Assembly: GCF_001709345.1 (NCBI RefSeq)
Contig: NZ_MDTQ01000001.1
Location: 1,034,742 to 1,098,741 of the forward strand
Source: Terasakiispira papahanaumokuakeensis
Lineage (GTDB): Bacteria; Pseudomonadota; Gammaproteobacteria; Pseudomonadales; Halomonadaceae
DNA length: 64,000 nt
Direction of reading: 5' to 3'
This document shows, in pieces, positions 6,818 to 15,980 of this stretch. Numbering within the stretch: position 1 is the first letter of the stretch; the number at the start of each line of letters is the position of its first letter. Below the pieces are notes generated by a model. It was given only the letters and a program-made list of their open reading frames with translations, was not told where the DNA came from and made no database searches. The translations under genes were made by a program, and so were the position numbers.

Positions 6818-7861
6818 GTGTTTATGGATACCAAGGCTATTTTAGTTGAAACCATTCAACACCAGCGTCAACTGGAAAGTCGGCGCTGGCGCTTGATTAT
6901 GTGGGTCTCGGCATTGGCATTACTGGCATTAGTGTTTGATATTGCCATTGGGCCTTCAATGTTGACGTTGGATCAAGTGTTGGCCGCGTTGATGGGGTTT
7001 GATGTCGCACCGATGACCAAGGTGATTGTTTATGATCTGCGCTTGCCTATGGCGTTGATGGCCTTGGTGGTGGGAGCCTCACTCGGTGTGGGTGGGGCTG
7101 AAATCCAGACCCTGCTGAATAACCCAATGGCGAGCCCTTACACCTTGGGGTTAGCGGCAGCGGCAGGGCTTGGAGCCTCTCTGGTGATTGCATTGGGGAG
7201 TTTCGGTCTGCCCTTGATTCTGGCGGTACCGATTGGCGCCTTTTCCATGACTATGCTGGCCTCGGGTGTGCTTTTTGTGCTGGCCTCGATGTCACGTATT
7301 TCGTCCCATATGCTGATCTTGGCCGGGATCGCTCTGCTGTTCTTGTTTCAATCGTTATTGTCGTTGGTGCAGTACCTGTCTGCTCCGGAAGTTAGCCAGC
7401 AGATTCTTTTCTGGTTATTTGGCAATCTCACGAAAACCACTTGGACCAGCTTAGGAGTGACGACCGCGGTCTCCGTTGTGTGCATTACTTTACTGATGCG
7501 TCATGCCTGGGCGCTGACTGCATTACGTTTGGGCGAAGCCCGCGCCGCCACGCTTGGGGTCAATACACACCGCTTGCGGCTTCAGGTGTTGTTTTTAGTG
7601 GCTGTGATGACCTCGGTGGCGATTAGCTTCGTCGGGGTGATTGGTTTTATCGGGTTGGTGGCTCCGCATATTGCGCGCATTCTGGTCGGGGAAGATCAAC
7701 GCTTTTTCGTGCCTTTGTCGATGGTGACCGGTGCGGCCTTCTTGTCGATAGCCTCGGTGCTGTCGAAAGTGATTGTCCCCGGCGCTCTGTTCCCCGTGGG
7801 GATTGTGACCGCATTTGTTGGGGTGCCCTTTTTCTTCTGGATTATTCTCATCCGGCGATAA
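6818..7861 (+). CDS. FecCD-family ABC permease (iron chelate import)
   Basis: 347 residues from a GTG at 6818, or 345 from ATG 6824. It shows the FecCD/BtuC pattern: about ten membrane segments, LRLPMALMALVVGASLGVGGAEIQTLLNNPMASPYTLGL near residues 70-115, the cytoplasmic coupling helix with RLGEARAATLGVN, and the C-terminal VGVIGFIGLVAPHIAR. The single gene would form a homodimer, as in BtuCD-type importers. It ends 36 bp before the ATPase start, in the same operon. Confidence 0.9.
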   Translation: MFMDTKAILVETIQHQRQLESRRWRLIMWVSALALLALVFDIAIGPSMLTLDQVLAALMGFDVAPMTKVIVYDLRLPMALMALVVGASLGVGGAEIQTLLNNPMASPYTLGLAAAAGLGASLVIALGSFGLPLILAVPIGAFSMTMLASGVLFVLASMSRISSHMLILAGIALLFLFQSLLSLVQYLSAPEVSQQILFWLFGNLTKTTWTSLGVTTAVSVVCITLLMRHAWALTALRLGEARAATLGVNTHRLRLQVLFLVAVMTSVAISFVGVIGFIGLVAPHIARILVGEDQRFFVPLSMVTGAAFLSIASVLSKVIVPGALFPVGIVTAFVGVPFFFWIILIRR

Positions 7862-7897
7862 CGATGATGATGATGCGCCTTCCTTTTGGAGACCTCC

Positions 7898-8731
7898 ATG
7901 ACTTGCTCTGATATCTCTGAGGCGGTATCTCAAACGACGATGCCTGCTTTGCGCCTGGATGAGATCAGCATTGTGCGAGGAGCGACACAAACCGCTCGTG
8001 CATTGAGTGCTGAGTTTAATGCGGGTCAGGTGTACGCCATCCTTGGCCCTAATGGCACCGGGAAATCTTCGCTATTGAAGGCGATTTTTGGCGAGCTCTC
8101 CCTGAGCCAAGGACGTATTCACTATGGCCCGCACCCGCTTTCAATGCGTCATCTGGCCTCGTGGCGGCAACGTATCGGCTATATGCCCCAGGGCACTGAA
8201 ATTGACGTCTCGCTGACGGTATTGGAAGTGGTGTTATTGGGCAAATTGGATGCGCTGCATATGTATGTCGGCGATGAGTTGCTCAATGAAGCGCTGGAGA
8301 TTATGCAGCAAGTCGGCATTGTCGATTTAGCCCACCGTGATATCCAGACCTTAAGTGGTGGTCAGCGTCAGTTGGCGATGTTCTGCCAAGTGTTGTTACG
8401 TGATCCCGCCATTATGTTGCTGGATGAGCCCGTGAGTGCGCTGGATATGCATCACCAGCTGAACTTGTTGGAGCAGGTCCACCAAGAAACCCGCCAACGG
8501 CGTTTAATTACGATTACGGTGTTGCATGATTTGAGCTTAGCGGCGCAATTTGCTGATCAAGTGATGCTGTTAGGTGAGGGGGTCCTCCAAGCTTCCGGCA
8601 CACCGCATGATGTATTGACGCCTGAACGGCTATCGCCACTGTATGGCGTGGCTGTCGAACGATTGTATGACAGTGCAGGAATTCCTGTGATTCGGCCATT
8701 GCGGCAGATGAATCGCGGCTTAGTTAATTAA
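7898..8731 (+). CDS. ABC transporter ATPase, iron chelate import
   Basis: 277 residues from ATG 7898, supported by TTGGAG 6 bp upstream; the frame is open from a TTG at 7886. Walker A GPNGTGKSS, Q-loop MPQGTE, signature LSGGQRQLAMF, Walker B IMLLDEP and the switch His in VLHDLSLAAQ are all present. This is the FecE/BtuD-type ATPase that powers the preceding permease. Its stop codon lies inside the first copy of a 17-bp tandem repeat. Confidence 0.9.
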   Translation: MTCSDISEAVSQTTMPALRLDEISIVRGATQTARALSAEFNAGQVYAILGPNGTGKSSLLKAIFGELSLSQGRIHYGPHPLSMRHLASWRQRIGYMPQGTEIDVSLTVLEVVLLGKLDALHMYVGDELLNEALEIMQQVGIVDLAHRDIQTLSGGQRQLAMFCQVLLRDPAIMLLDEPVSALDMHHQLNLLEQVHQETRQRRLITITVLHDLSLAAQFADQVMLLGEGVLQASGTPHDVLTPERLSPLYGVAVERLYDSAGIPVIRPLRQMNRGLVN

Positions 8732-8782
8732 TATACTAAGTTAATTAATAAGCTGAGTTAATTAAAACGCTGAGTTAATTAA
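8722..8782. repeat. Four AGTTAATTAA units at exact 17-bp spacing
   Basis: AGTTAATTAA occurs at 8722, 8739, 8756 and 8773. The first copy contains the stop codon of the ATPase gene. Such an A+T-rich, phased array could also be a protein-binding region. Confidence 0.9.
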
Positions 8783-8872
8783 GACGCCGGATTGCTTATG
8801 ACGCCGGATCAATTGAGCGACTTGGCGTATTGAACGATTGAATGAAAATACTTTGGATAGGAGTGCGTTAAC

Positions 8873-9328
8873 GTGAAGTCATGGACAGGTGTGGTATGTG
8901 GTGTGTTACTGAGTACCTTGTCGGTATCGGTGATGGCGGCTGATCATCAGATCCATATGTTGAATTATGGTGATCAGGGCGGCATGGTGTTTGAGCCCGG
9001 TTATTTACAAGTGGCGCCAGGCGATACAGTCACTTTTGTTCCCGATAACACGGGTCACTCGGTTAAAAGTCAGTGGCTGCCTGAAGGGGTTGAACCTTGG
9101 CAGAGCCCTTTGAATGAGCCTTTCACCGTGACCTTGGATCAGGAAGGGGTTTACCTCTATTTTTGCCCACCTCACCTGATGATGAATATGACCGGGGTGA
9201 TCCAGGTCGGCGACTCGGCTGGACAGCAAGCCGAGGTCGAAAAAGCCGCCTCAGGCCTTAGCCGACGTGCATTTCAAAACAAAGGCCGGCTGGCTGACTA
9301 TATGCAGAAGATTTCTTGGGCAAAATAA
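8873..9328 (+). CDS. Pseudoazurin-like type I copper protein
   Basis: 151 residues from GTG, with TAGGAG upstream. A signal peptide ends near MAADHQ (residue 22-24). The cupredoxin domain has the complete type I copper ligand set His62 (TGHSVKS), Cys98, His101 and Met106 (CPPHLMMNM), with the C-x2-H-x4-M spacing of pseudoazurins. The family passes single electrons in the periplasm, classically to nitrite or nitrous oxide reductases. No such partner is in view. The nearest neighbours are the iron importer genes 140 bp upstream, so a role in periplasmic metal redox chemistry is possible but not shown. The tail after residue 120 is a charged extension. Confidence 0.85.
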   Translation: MKSWTGVVCGVLLSTLSVSVMAADHQIHMLNYGDQGGMVFEPGYLQVAPGDTVTFVPDNTGHSVKSQWLPEGVEPWQSPLNEPFTVTLDQEGVYLYFCPPHLMMNMTGVIQVGDSAGQQAEVEKAASGLSRRAFQNKGRLADYMQKISWAK

Positions 9329-9386
9329 CTCAGGTGAAATCACTTTAGCGAGAAATTCCTGGGTAAAATAAAGCCAAGCCAAAAGA

Positions 9387-9440
9387 CTTTGATACGGGAG
9401 TGCTGAGGCTTTGATACGAAAGTATTATTTGAGGCTTCTT
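9387..9440. repeat. Degenerate 25-30-bp duplication after the pseudoazurin gene
   Basis: CTTTGATACG followed by GGAGT..TGAGG is repeated as CTTTGATACGAAAGT..TGAGG. This is another post-stop local duplication. Confidence 0.6.
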
Positions 9441-9481
9441 TAATGTTCGCTTGACTTATCATTTTGTTTTAATTGATTTAA

Positions 9482-9506
9482 ACGGCCCTGATCGGGCCGT
9501 TTTTTT
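9482..9506 (+). terminator. Rho-independent terminator
   Basis: ACGGCCC-TGATC-GGGCCGT followed by a T run. It closes the iron importer/pseudoazurin region. Confidence 0.85.
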
Positions 9507-9561
9507 ATATGGTCACATTATAGGCCGACGCAAGGCTTCACTTTAAATTGAGTTTGTGTTC

Positions 9562-9596
9562 TATACTGCATTTGATTCGAATCATGATTGATTCGA
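9562..9596 (+). promoter_or_regulatory. Candidate promoter with TGATTCGAATCA palindrome
   Basis: A -10-like TATACT (9562-9567) is followed at 9573-9584 by a perfect 12-bp palindrome and then another half-site (TTGATTCGA, 9588-9596). A repressor site covering the start of the Yip1-gene transcript is plausible. Confidence 0.4.
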
Positions 9597-9650
9597 TTTG
9601 GTGAGTGAATAACCCGAACGAAGTTGCCTATGCAAAACCGGGAGGTCGTT

Positions 9651-10262
9651 ATGATTCATCATGTTTGGGGGTTACTGCATCACCCTGATCAAGAGTGGCG
9701 TAAGATCAGTAATGAGCACGAGTCTATCGGCCATCTCTATCTGCATCATGTGCTTTGGCTGGCCGCGATTCCTGTGATCAGTGCGCTTATCGGCACCACT
9801 CAGGTCGGCTGGACCTTTGGCGGCGCTGAAACCTACCAAGTGTCGTTGATCAATGGTATTGCACTTGGCATCGCCTTTTATGCTTTGATTCTCATGGCGG
9901 TTGGCTTTGTCGGTAGCCTGATTCACTGGATGGCCCGTTCTCTTGAGCAGCGTCCTAGCCGACGCGATTGCATCGTCTTTGCGGGTTACGTCGCGACGCC
10001 CATGTTTCTAAGTGGTCTCTTCGCGCTTTACCCTGCATTCTGGTTCTGTGTGTTAGGGATGCTCGTCGGTTTAGTCTATAGCGCCTATTTGCTTTATAAG
10101 GGCATTCCCAACTTTATGGGCATCAGCCACAAACGAGGCTTTATTTTATCAACGACAACACTGAGCATTGGCGTATTAGTGTTGGAAGCTTTACTGGTGG
10201 TGACAGTGCTCCTCTGGAGTATGGGCTCTGAAACCAGTGTGGTTTGGCACTTTTTTAAATAG
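9651..10262 (+). CDS. Yip1-domain inner membrane protein
   Basis: 203 residues from ATG 9651, chosen for GGGAGG 5-6 bp upstream; a TTG start at 9624 is unlikely. The start MIHHVWGLLHHPDQEW is the conserved opening of bacterial Yip1-domain proteins (formerly DUF1282), followed by about five hydrophobic segments including AAIPVISALIGTTQVGW and GYVATPMFLSGLFALYP. Members are common in gammaproteobacteria, and their role is not established. It stands alone between two terminators. Confidence 0.8.
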   Translation: MIHHVWGLLHHPDQEWRKISNEHESIGHLYLHHVLWLAAIPVISALIGTTQVGWTFGGAETYQVSLINGIALGIAFYALILMAVGFVGSLIHWMARSLEQRPSRRDCIVFAGYVATPMFLSGLFALYPAFWFCVLGMLVGLVYSAYLLYKGIPNFMGISHKRGFILSTTTLSIGVLVLEALLVVTVLLWSMGSETSVVWHFFK

Positions 10263-10269
10263 CCACCTG

Positions 10270-10335
10270 TTGATTTAAATAATCCTATTGATTTAAATGA
10301 TGTTGATTGATTTAAATGATATTAATTGATTTAAA
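10270..10335. repeat. Four TTGATTTAAAT units, 18-19 bp apart
   Basis: Copies start at 10270, 10288, 10307 and 10326, just after the stop of the Yip1 gene (10262). Confidence 0.88.
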
Positions 10336-10402
10336 GGGTGGTGAGTTGTTTATTTAAATCTTGTGGTTTGTCGATTTCACTGTTGTGTCATCTGATTGCT
10401 TC

Positions 10403-10435
10403 AAAGCCCTTGCCCGCTGGTGAGGGCTTTTTTTT
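10403..10435 (+). terminator. Rho-independent terminator
   Basis: AAAGCCCTT, 10-nt loop, GAGGGCTTT, then a T run. It ends the Yip1 gene transcript after the repeat block. Confidence 0.8.
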
Positions 10436-10628
10436 ATGGCTCGTATCATGAAAGCTCATCACCTTTGATGTGTGATTTCACGATGCTTTGGGCTGGGTCA
10501 GGTGCGCCAAGGTGTTGGAGCGATTAAGATACCTTACTTTCAACCTTCAAGCGCTGTGTCGTGACTGTGCAACCGGGACACACATGGGCTGAGAAGTGTG
10601 GCGCTCATTGAGTCAATATAGGAACCCT

Positions 10629-11495
10629 ATGCGCGGATGGATTGAACAGCAAGTCATTGGATTGACTGGATTATCCCTTAAAGGGGTGAATTACCGTGAG
10701 CCCATTGGGGATGTGGGGCTCTATGGACCTGATTCCATGGTATGGCGGGTCCATTCTGATTTTACCTGTATGTTGTGTGGGGGTATTTCGGCGCTGTTAC
10801 TGCAGATGTTAGAACCGAAGACGCTGGCGGGGGTATGGGATCACTCCAACTTTCGCGATGATATGTTGGGTCGATTGCGTCGTACCGGGCAGTTTATTGC
10901 GGCTACCTCATTTGGACCGCGAGACGACGCCTTGGCACTGGTGGACAAGGTGCGTCGGATTCATGATCGAGTGACCGGTTTCACCGCTGACGGCCGCCCC
11001 TATGCCGCCAATGACCCGCAATTATTGACTTGGGTACATGTGACTGAGGTGCGGGGCTTTCTAATGGCTTACCTGCGCTATAAAGGGTCGCTCACGCCTG
11101 CTGAACAAGATCGTTACTTTGATGAAGTCGCGCAGACCGCGCGCTTATTGGGCGCTGATAATGTACCGACTCGGCGAGTGGAGATTGACGCCTATATCGA
11201 AGAGATGCGGCCGCAATTGATGTGTGATGAGCGTACTCGCGTTGTCCGCGATATTCTAATGACAAGATTTGATCAGAAACCTCAAATGAAACCGATGCTT
11301 ACAGTCTTTATGAGCGCTGGACTGGATCTATTACCGTCCTGGGCGCCTCCGTTGTTGGAAAAGCCAGTCGGCCCTGCTCAACGTATGGCCACACGCGCCA
11401 GTGTTAAAACCACGGCACAACTGCTGCGTTGGGCGGTACGAGATGGGGCCAGCTTTCGGGCTCGCCAACGGGTTTCGGGGACGAGTCTTAGCTGA
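10629..11495 (+). CDS. MpaB/DUF2236-family oxygenase-like protein
   Basis: 288 residues from ATG 10629 (GGAA upstream); a GTG at 10596 would add 11 residues. The pattern GDVGLYGPDSMVWRVHSD, FGPRDDALALVDKVRRIHDRVTG and WVHVTEVRGFL is characteristic of the oxygenase MpaB/rubber oxygenase Lcp-related family (PF09995). In this family the conserved histidines of RIHDRVTG and WVHVT bind heme b. Many bacterial members have no known substrate. It is monocistronic here, so context gives no hint. Confidence 0.8.
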   Translation: MRGWIEQQVIGLTGLSLKGVNYREPIGDVGLYGPDSMVWRVHSDFTCMLCGGISALLLQMLEPKTLAGVWDHSNFRDDMLGRLRRTGQFIAATSFGPRDDALALVDKVRRIHDRVTGFTADGRPYAANDPQLLTWVHVTEVRGFLMAYLRYKGSLTPAEQDRYFDEVAQTARLLGADNVPTRRVEIDAYIEEMRPQLMCDERTRVVRDILMTRFDQKPQMKPMLTVFMSAGLDLLPSWAPPLLEKPVGPAQRMATRASVKTTAQLLRWAVRDGASFRARQRVSGTSLS

Positions 11496-11582
11496 TGTCA
11501 TGAGTCCATCAAGGATTCAGGCCTTGATGGACTCATCTTGAGGCATGATGATGAATCGATGTCCGTGCCTCAGTACTCGCGG

Positions 11583-12692
11583 CTAGCCAATACGGATCAC
11601 CGGTTTGAGTGTAACGCCTTGCTCACTATCTTTGGCGGCTTCATTGATCTGCTCAAAGGGGTAGAATTTGATCAGCTTGTCGAATGGGAAACGCCCTTGT
11701 TGATATAACTGGACCAGCTTGGGAATAAACTCTTGGGCAATGCTGTCACCCTCGACAATCCCACGAATCGACTTGCCCCCTAACAGTAAATCGTTCACAT
11801 CAAAAGTACTGTCGGTGCCGAGGGCTGGAGCGCCAACGACGCCAATCGTGCCCATTTTGCCCAGCGCATCTATGCCTTGACGGAGCACTTCCGGGCGACC
11901 GGTGGATTCAATGGCAAAATCAGCGCCACCGCCGGTAATGTCTTTAATGCGCGCCACAGGGTCTTCTTTAAGGCTATTAATGGTGTGAGTGGCGCCCAGT
12001 TCAAGGGCTAAAGTGAGCCGTGAATCGACCACATCGGTCACAATAATCGTGCTGGCACCACAGACACGCGCCGCCATGATCGCCGACAACCCCACCGCTC
12101 CACCACCATAGGCCACAAAGGTGCTACCGGGGCGTACTTGTAGCGAGTTAATCACCGCGCCGGCGCCTGTTTGGATACCGCACCCCAGTGGGCCCAGCAA
12201 CTCGATAGGGGCTGAAGGATCAACTTTGACCGTATTGCTTTCACGACTGATGGCATATTCAGCAAATGAGGATTGGGCAAAGAAGTGATCATGCAATGGC
12301 TGATTCTCAGCATCAGTCAACGCATTGTTGCCTTCTTCATCCGCACCACTGAAGTTGCGCTCATAAAATTCGTTACAGTAGGTCGTGTGGCCGGTTGTGC
12401 AGGGCGTGCAATGATTGCAATAGCCGAAACTGAGGACAACATGGTCGCCCTTTTTGAGATTTTTAACATTCGGGCCTACTGATTCAATGATCCCTGAACC
12501 TTCGTGGCCAAAGACTGACGGCAGAGGCACTGGATACATCTGATCACGGCAAATCATGTCGGTATGACACATCCCGGTCGCGACAATCTGAACACGGACT
12601 TCGTCATCTTGAGGTTCACGAATTGAAGCCTCTTCCAGCTTGAACTCGCCACCTTTTTCGCGGACAACGGCCGCACGCATATGTTGTGACAT
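11583..12692 (-). CDS. Zinc-dependent alcohol dehydrogenase (MDR, aryl-alcohol type)
   Basis: 369 residues from ATG 12692, supported by AAGGAG; the frame is open to 12740. Medium-chain dehydrogenase with GMCHTDM (catalytic Cys), GHEGSGIIESVG (catalytic His/Glu), a four-cysteine structural zinc lobe (CNHCTPCTTGHTTYC), a third catalytic-site Cys in GPLGCGIQTGAGA, and a Rossmann motif GGGAVGLSAIMAA. An acidic residue after the second strand (VTDVVDSR) indicates NAD+. Closest in wording to aryl-/benzyl-alcohol dehydrogenases that oxidise alcohols to aldehydes. It stands alone; the substrate is undetermined. Confidence 0.88.
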   Translation of the reverse strand: MSQHMRAAVVREKGGEFKLEEASIREPQDDEVRVQIVATGMCHTDMICRDQMYPVPLPSVFGHEGSGIIESVGPNVKNLKKGDHVVLSFGYCNHCTPCTTGHTTYCNEFYERNFSGADEEGNNALTDAENQPLHDHFFAQSSFAEYAISRESNTVKVDPSAPIELLGPLGCGIQTGAGAVINSLQVRPGSTFVAYGGGAVGLSAIMAARVCGASTIIVTDVVDSRLTLALELGATHTINSLKEDPVARIKDITGGGADFAIESTGRPEVLRQGIDALGKMGTIGVVGAPALGTDSTFDVNDLLLGGKSIRGIVEGDSIAQEFIPKLVQLYQQGRFPFDKLIKFYPFEQINEAAKDSEQGVTLKPVIRIG

Positions 12693-13002
12693 GATGGGCT
12701 CCTTATATTTCGGTTGATCGATACACCGCTTTGTTAGCACAAATCATTAGACCGCAGCCATGAATGATTATTCGATAGATGTGATCGTTTTATCAAAAAG
12801 ATGGGTGGCTATGCATTAGTTTTGTCATGCGGTCTCGATCGTGTCGAGTCCGATCGATAAGGTCGGAGTGAGGTCAGTCGAGCGGCTTCGGCAGCGAGCA
12901 AGACGGCTTCGTTCGCTGAATACGGCCCTGTGCCTGAAAGCTAAAACGAACACTGATATCGTTTTTCTGGCCTCACCGGTAATCGATCAAAATCCATCAG
13001 CG

Positions 13003-13046
13003 CTTATGCGTTAAACATACAAGCTCTTATGCGTTAAACATACAAG
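13003..13046. repeat. 23-bp tandem duplication
   Basis: Two copies carrying CTTATGCGTTAAACATACAAG, written in part here, begin at 13003 and 13026. They lie in the 444-bp gap between the alcohol dehydrogenase start and the methyltransferase stop. Apart from this block and the REP element the gap shows no gene. Confidence 0.85.
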
Positions 13047-13074
13047 GAGCCTGCTTGCAGTCGAATACCTAACC

Positions 13075-13101
13075 CCCTTCGCGGCCAAGGCCGCTCCTAC
13101 A
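13075..13101. repeat. REP element of Pseudomonas type
   Basis: CCTTCGCGGCC-AA-GGCCGC-TCCTACA is the complement of the GTAGGAGCGG..CCGCGAAGG class of repetitive extragenic palindromes known from Pseudomonas. Only one copy is seen in the window. Such elements are mobilised by REP-associated tyrosine transposases encoded elsewhere. Confidence 0.7.
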
Positions 13102-13136
13102 AAACCCGTTATTCACCTTGATCGCTTTCAGTCGGG

Positions 13137-14363
13137 TTAGGCCCGAGTCGCGCGAATGAGTAAATTCCGAGGGGTGAGGTGGCGCGGGCAGAATTGTGTG
13201 AGGGTGACGTCGAAGCCTTGTTCTTCAAGATAAATTACGCGATCCAGTACGAGCCATATTTCCAGTGGGCGTCTGAAGATATGGCGTACCAGTTCCAGTC
13301 GTCGGGTGTCGCCATAGCGTTGCCAGCCGAGTTGCTCCCAGTAAGGCCAGTCAATTGAGGCGAGTAGGGCGATTGATTTTTGCTCGGCCGCCCATTCACA
13401 GAAGGCTTGAAAGCCGTCTTTTAGGTGTCGATAGCCTCGGCTGGGGATTGGGAGGTATTCATCATGCTGGCGGTAGTGACGTTGTAGGGCATCGAAGCCT
13501 TGCCGCCAGGCATTGGCGGTCAGGCGTTGTTGTTGCACTTTGCCTGGGGCGGTGACGGTTTCTTGTACGGCGAGCGCTAAATCTTGGCGTGAGAGGTGTA
13601 GGGCTTTTTGAGCGCTGAGTTGTTGGGCGTAGGCGGAAAGTGGTCGGTAGTGCGCGTCTACGGTGCGGTGATAGCAGCAGGGTGCGAGGGTGAGGCCTTG
13701 TCCTGTTTGGCTCAGTAGGGTGATGGCGCGCCGGTGTAAGTCGCCGCAGGCATGCAAGGCGAGGATGTGGCTGTGGTTGTGCAGATGCTCGATCACGCTG
13801 TCGTCCAGCACATCCTGATGAACGAATTCAATCGATGTCGTTTTCGCCGCGTCAGCGCCTTGCTGGCAAAGTTGTGCATCATACTCCAGTGCGGTGATGG
13901 GGCCTGTCGTGTGCTTGGCCCACAGTTGTGCGAGATGGCCCTTGCCGGCACACCAGTCGACCCAGTGTGTGTCGGTCTCAGTGCCTTGAGTAGGGGACGC
14001 GGCTTGAAGGTAGGCGTGAAGTTGTTGCCACTTGCGTTCGCTGATCCCTTCTGCCGTACCCGGTGAAGGGGCGTGACCCCGTAAAGCCTCGGGCCAATCT
14101 GTTAGGGTTTGGAGCCGCTGTAGTGGAAGCCCCTCAGCCAATGACCGCCAGGCGCTATCGCCATGTTCTGGGGGCGTGGCTTCTAGGTGGGCCAGGGTGT
14201 CATCGGAGAGGGCGAGGCAGCGGGCGTAAAGTTCAGGCCATTGGGTTTGCCAAGCGACGGGTTGCTGCATAAAGGGGAGTGGTCGCCACAGCCATTGCCA
14301 GTGGGTTAATAAGGTCGTTAATGCCGTGAACGTCTGCCGGTATCGGGTCGGTGGTGTGGTCAT
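13137..14363 (-). CDS. SAM-dependent methyltransferase (Methyltransf_32-like)
   Basis: 408 residues. A class I methyltransferase core begins at VDWCAGKGHLA (135-145), followed by ALEYD and a HACGDLHRRAI segment (204-213) and LAPCCYH; this CAGKGHL...HACG...CCYH arrangement is that of the Methyltransf_32/GSTCD-like group. The N-terminal 130 residues and C-terminal 150 residues are not recognisable domains. The target could be RNA or protein; I cannot tell. It lies 21 bp from the yej ATPase gene stop, on the same strand but downstream of it, so it may be the last gene of that transcript. Confidence 0.75.
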   Translation of the reverse strand: MTTPPTRYRQTFTALTTLLTHWQWLWRPLPFMQQPVAWQTQWPELYARCLALSDDTLAHLEATPPEHGDSAWRSLAEGLPLQRLQTLTDWPEALRGHAPSPGTAEGISERKWQQLHAYLQAASPTQGTETDTHWVDWCAGKGHLAQLWAKHTTGPITALEYDAQLCQQGADAAKTTSIEFVHQDVLDDSVIEHLHNHSHILALHACGDLHRRAITLLSQTGQGLTLAPCCYHRTVDAHYRPLSAYAQQLSAQKALHLSRQDLALAVQETVTAPGKVQQQRLTANAWRQGFDALQRHYRQHDEYLPIPSRGYRHLKDGFQAFCEWAAEQKSIALLASIDWPYWEQLGWQRYGDTRRLELVRHIFRRPLEIWLVLDRVIYLEEQGFDVTLTQFCPRHLTPRNLLIRATRA

Positions 14364-14384
14364 CAGTGGGATTACGCGCGTTGT

Positions 14385-15980
14385 TTAAGTACTCAGGGCG
14401 GCCGCTTCAATTAAACGCTGAGTGTACTCAGTCTGAGGGGCTTGCAGCACTTGTGCGGTGGCTCCTGTTTCGACCAGCTGGCCGTCTTTGAGTACGATGA
14501 TTCGATGGCTTAAGGCCCTCACTACAGCCAAGTCGTGGCTGATAAAGAGGTAAGCGAGATGATGGCGCTGTTGTAAGCGCTTAAGTAAAGCCATCACTTG
14601 AGCCTGAACGCTACGATCTAATGCTGAGGTGGGTTCATCCAGCACCAGTACCCGAGGTTTCAAGATTAAAGCGCGGGCAATGGCGATGCGTTGGCGTTGG
14701 CCGCCAGAAAATTCATGGGGATAGCGGTGGCGAATCTCTGGCGTCAGCTCAACTTCACGGAGTGCTTGAATGACGGCTTGCTCAATGGTGGCATCGTCTA
14801 ATGTCGGTTCATGTAAACGTAGGCCTTCGGCAATAATGTCAGTAATGGTCATGCGTGGGCTGAGGCTGCCATAAGGGTCTTGAAAGACCACTTGAAGCTG
14901 CCGCCTGAAGGGGCGCAGTTGCTTTTGGTTGAGGGGGTGTAAGGGCTGGCGGCCGAGCCAGACTTCACCTTCTGTGCTTTGCAGGCGCAAAAGCGCTAGA
15001 GCCAGTGTCGTTTTGCCTGAGCCACTTTCGCCGACCAGACCTAAGGTTTCACCCGCTTTGAGTGTTAGGTTGATGGGCGCGAGGGCTTCGAAGTCATCAG
15101 CTTTTTGCCAAAAACGCCAGCTTTTCTGCGCCTGTGCAAAACGAACGGTTAAATTGCGCGCTGCCAGCACGGTTTCGGCATTGTTTTTAATCGGTGTGGG
15201 TGTGCCCTGAGGTTCACTGGCCAGCAGCATTTGGGTATAGGCATGTTGGGGGTGTTGGAATAGCTCGGCCGTTGGGCTTGTCTCAACGGCGACCCCTTGC
15301 TGCATCACGGTCACATGATCGCTATAACGTTGCACCAGGTTTAGATCATGGGTGATCAGAATAATGCTCATTTGCCGCTTTTCTTGCAGCGATTTCAGCA
15401 GCTTCAGAATTTGCTGCTGAACGGTCACATCCAGTGCTGTGGTGGGTTCATCCGCGAGCAGGACTTCAGGGTTATTCGCCAGGGCCATGGCGATCATGAC
15501 CCTTTGGCGCTGCCCCCCGGAGAGTTGATGAGGCCAGGCATCAATCAAGGTTTCGGGACGAGGCAGCTGAACATCTTCCAGCAGTTGCAAGGTCATCTGG
15601 CGTGCTTGATGACCGGTGATGCCTTGGTGTAAACGCAGCATCTCGGCGATTTGGCGGCCAATACGGTGTAACGGGTTCAACGAGGTCATGGGTTCTTGAA
15701 AGATCATAGCCATACGTTGGCCGCGAAGCCGTTTGCGGGCAGCGTCTGAGAGGGTTTCCAGCGCCAGTTCACCGAGTTGAAGATGCCCCGACATCTGCGC
15801 GCCTTGAGGCAAAAGCCCCATGATCGCCAATGCCGTCATGGATTTGCCTGAGCCGCTTTCACCGACCAAGGCATGGATCTGGCCTTTCTTTAAGGTGAGA
15901 TCCAACGCTTGGATGACGGGGGCTGCATCACCAAAACGGACGCTGAGTTGCTGAAGTTGCAAGGTGATGGTGTCGGTCAT
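14385..15980 (-). CDS. yejF: Peptide ABC transporter ATPase, duplicated nucleotide-binding domains
   Basis: 531 residues with two complete ABC domains in one chain, as in YejF: first Walker [10 protein letters not shown] near residue 38, signature [15 protein letters not shown] and Walker B VLLADEP; second Walker [10 protein letters not shown] near 315, signature [15 protein letters not shown] and VLVLDEP. It energises uptake of oligopeptides (microcin C-type peptides in E. coli) through YejB/YejE. The start overlaps the yejE stop by 4 bp. Confidence 0.92.
   Translation of the reverse strand: MTDTITLQLQQLSVRFGDAAPVIQALDLTLKKGQIHALVGESGSGKSMTALAIMGLLPQGAQMSGHLQLGELALETLSDAARKRLRGQRMAMIFQEPMTSLNPLHRIGRQIAEMLRLHQGITGHQARQMTLQLLEDVQLPRPETLIDAWPHQLSGGQRQRVMIAMALANNPEVLLADEPTTALDVTVQQQILKLLKSLQEKRQMSIILITHDLNLVQRYSDHVTVMQQGVAVETSPTAELFQHPQHAYTQMLLASEPQGTPTPIKNNAETVLAARNLTVRFAQAQKSWRFWQKADDFEALAPINLTLKAGETLGLVGESGSGKTTLALALLRLQSTEGEVWLGRQPLHPLNQKQLRPFRRQLQVVFQDPYGSLSPRMTITDIIAEGLRLHEPTLDDATIEQAVIQALREVELTPEIRHRYPHEFSGGQRQRIAIARALILKPRVLVLDEPTSALDRSVQAQVMALLKRLQQRHHLAYLFISHDLAVVRALSHRIIVLKDGQLVETGATAQVLQAPQTEYTQRLIEAAALST

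Noticed and set aside
7595-7990. Open reading frame on the minus strand (131 aa)
   Set aside because: It lies antisense to the FecCD permease and ATPase, is rich in His/Arg from reverse-strand codons, and has no ribosome binding site.
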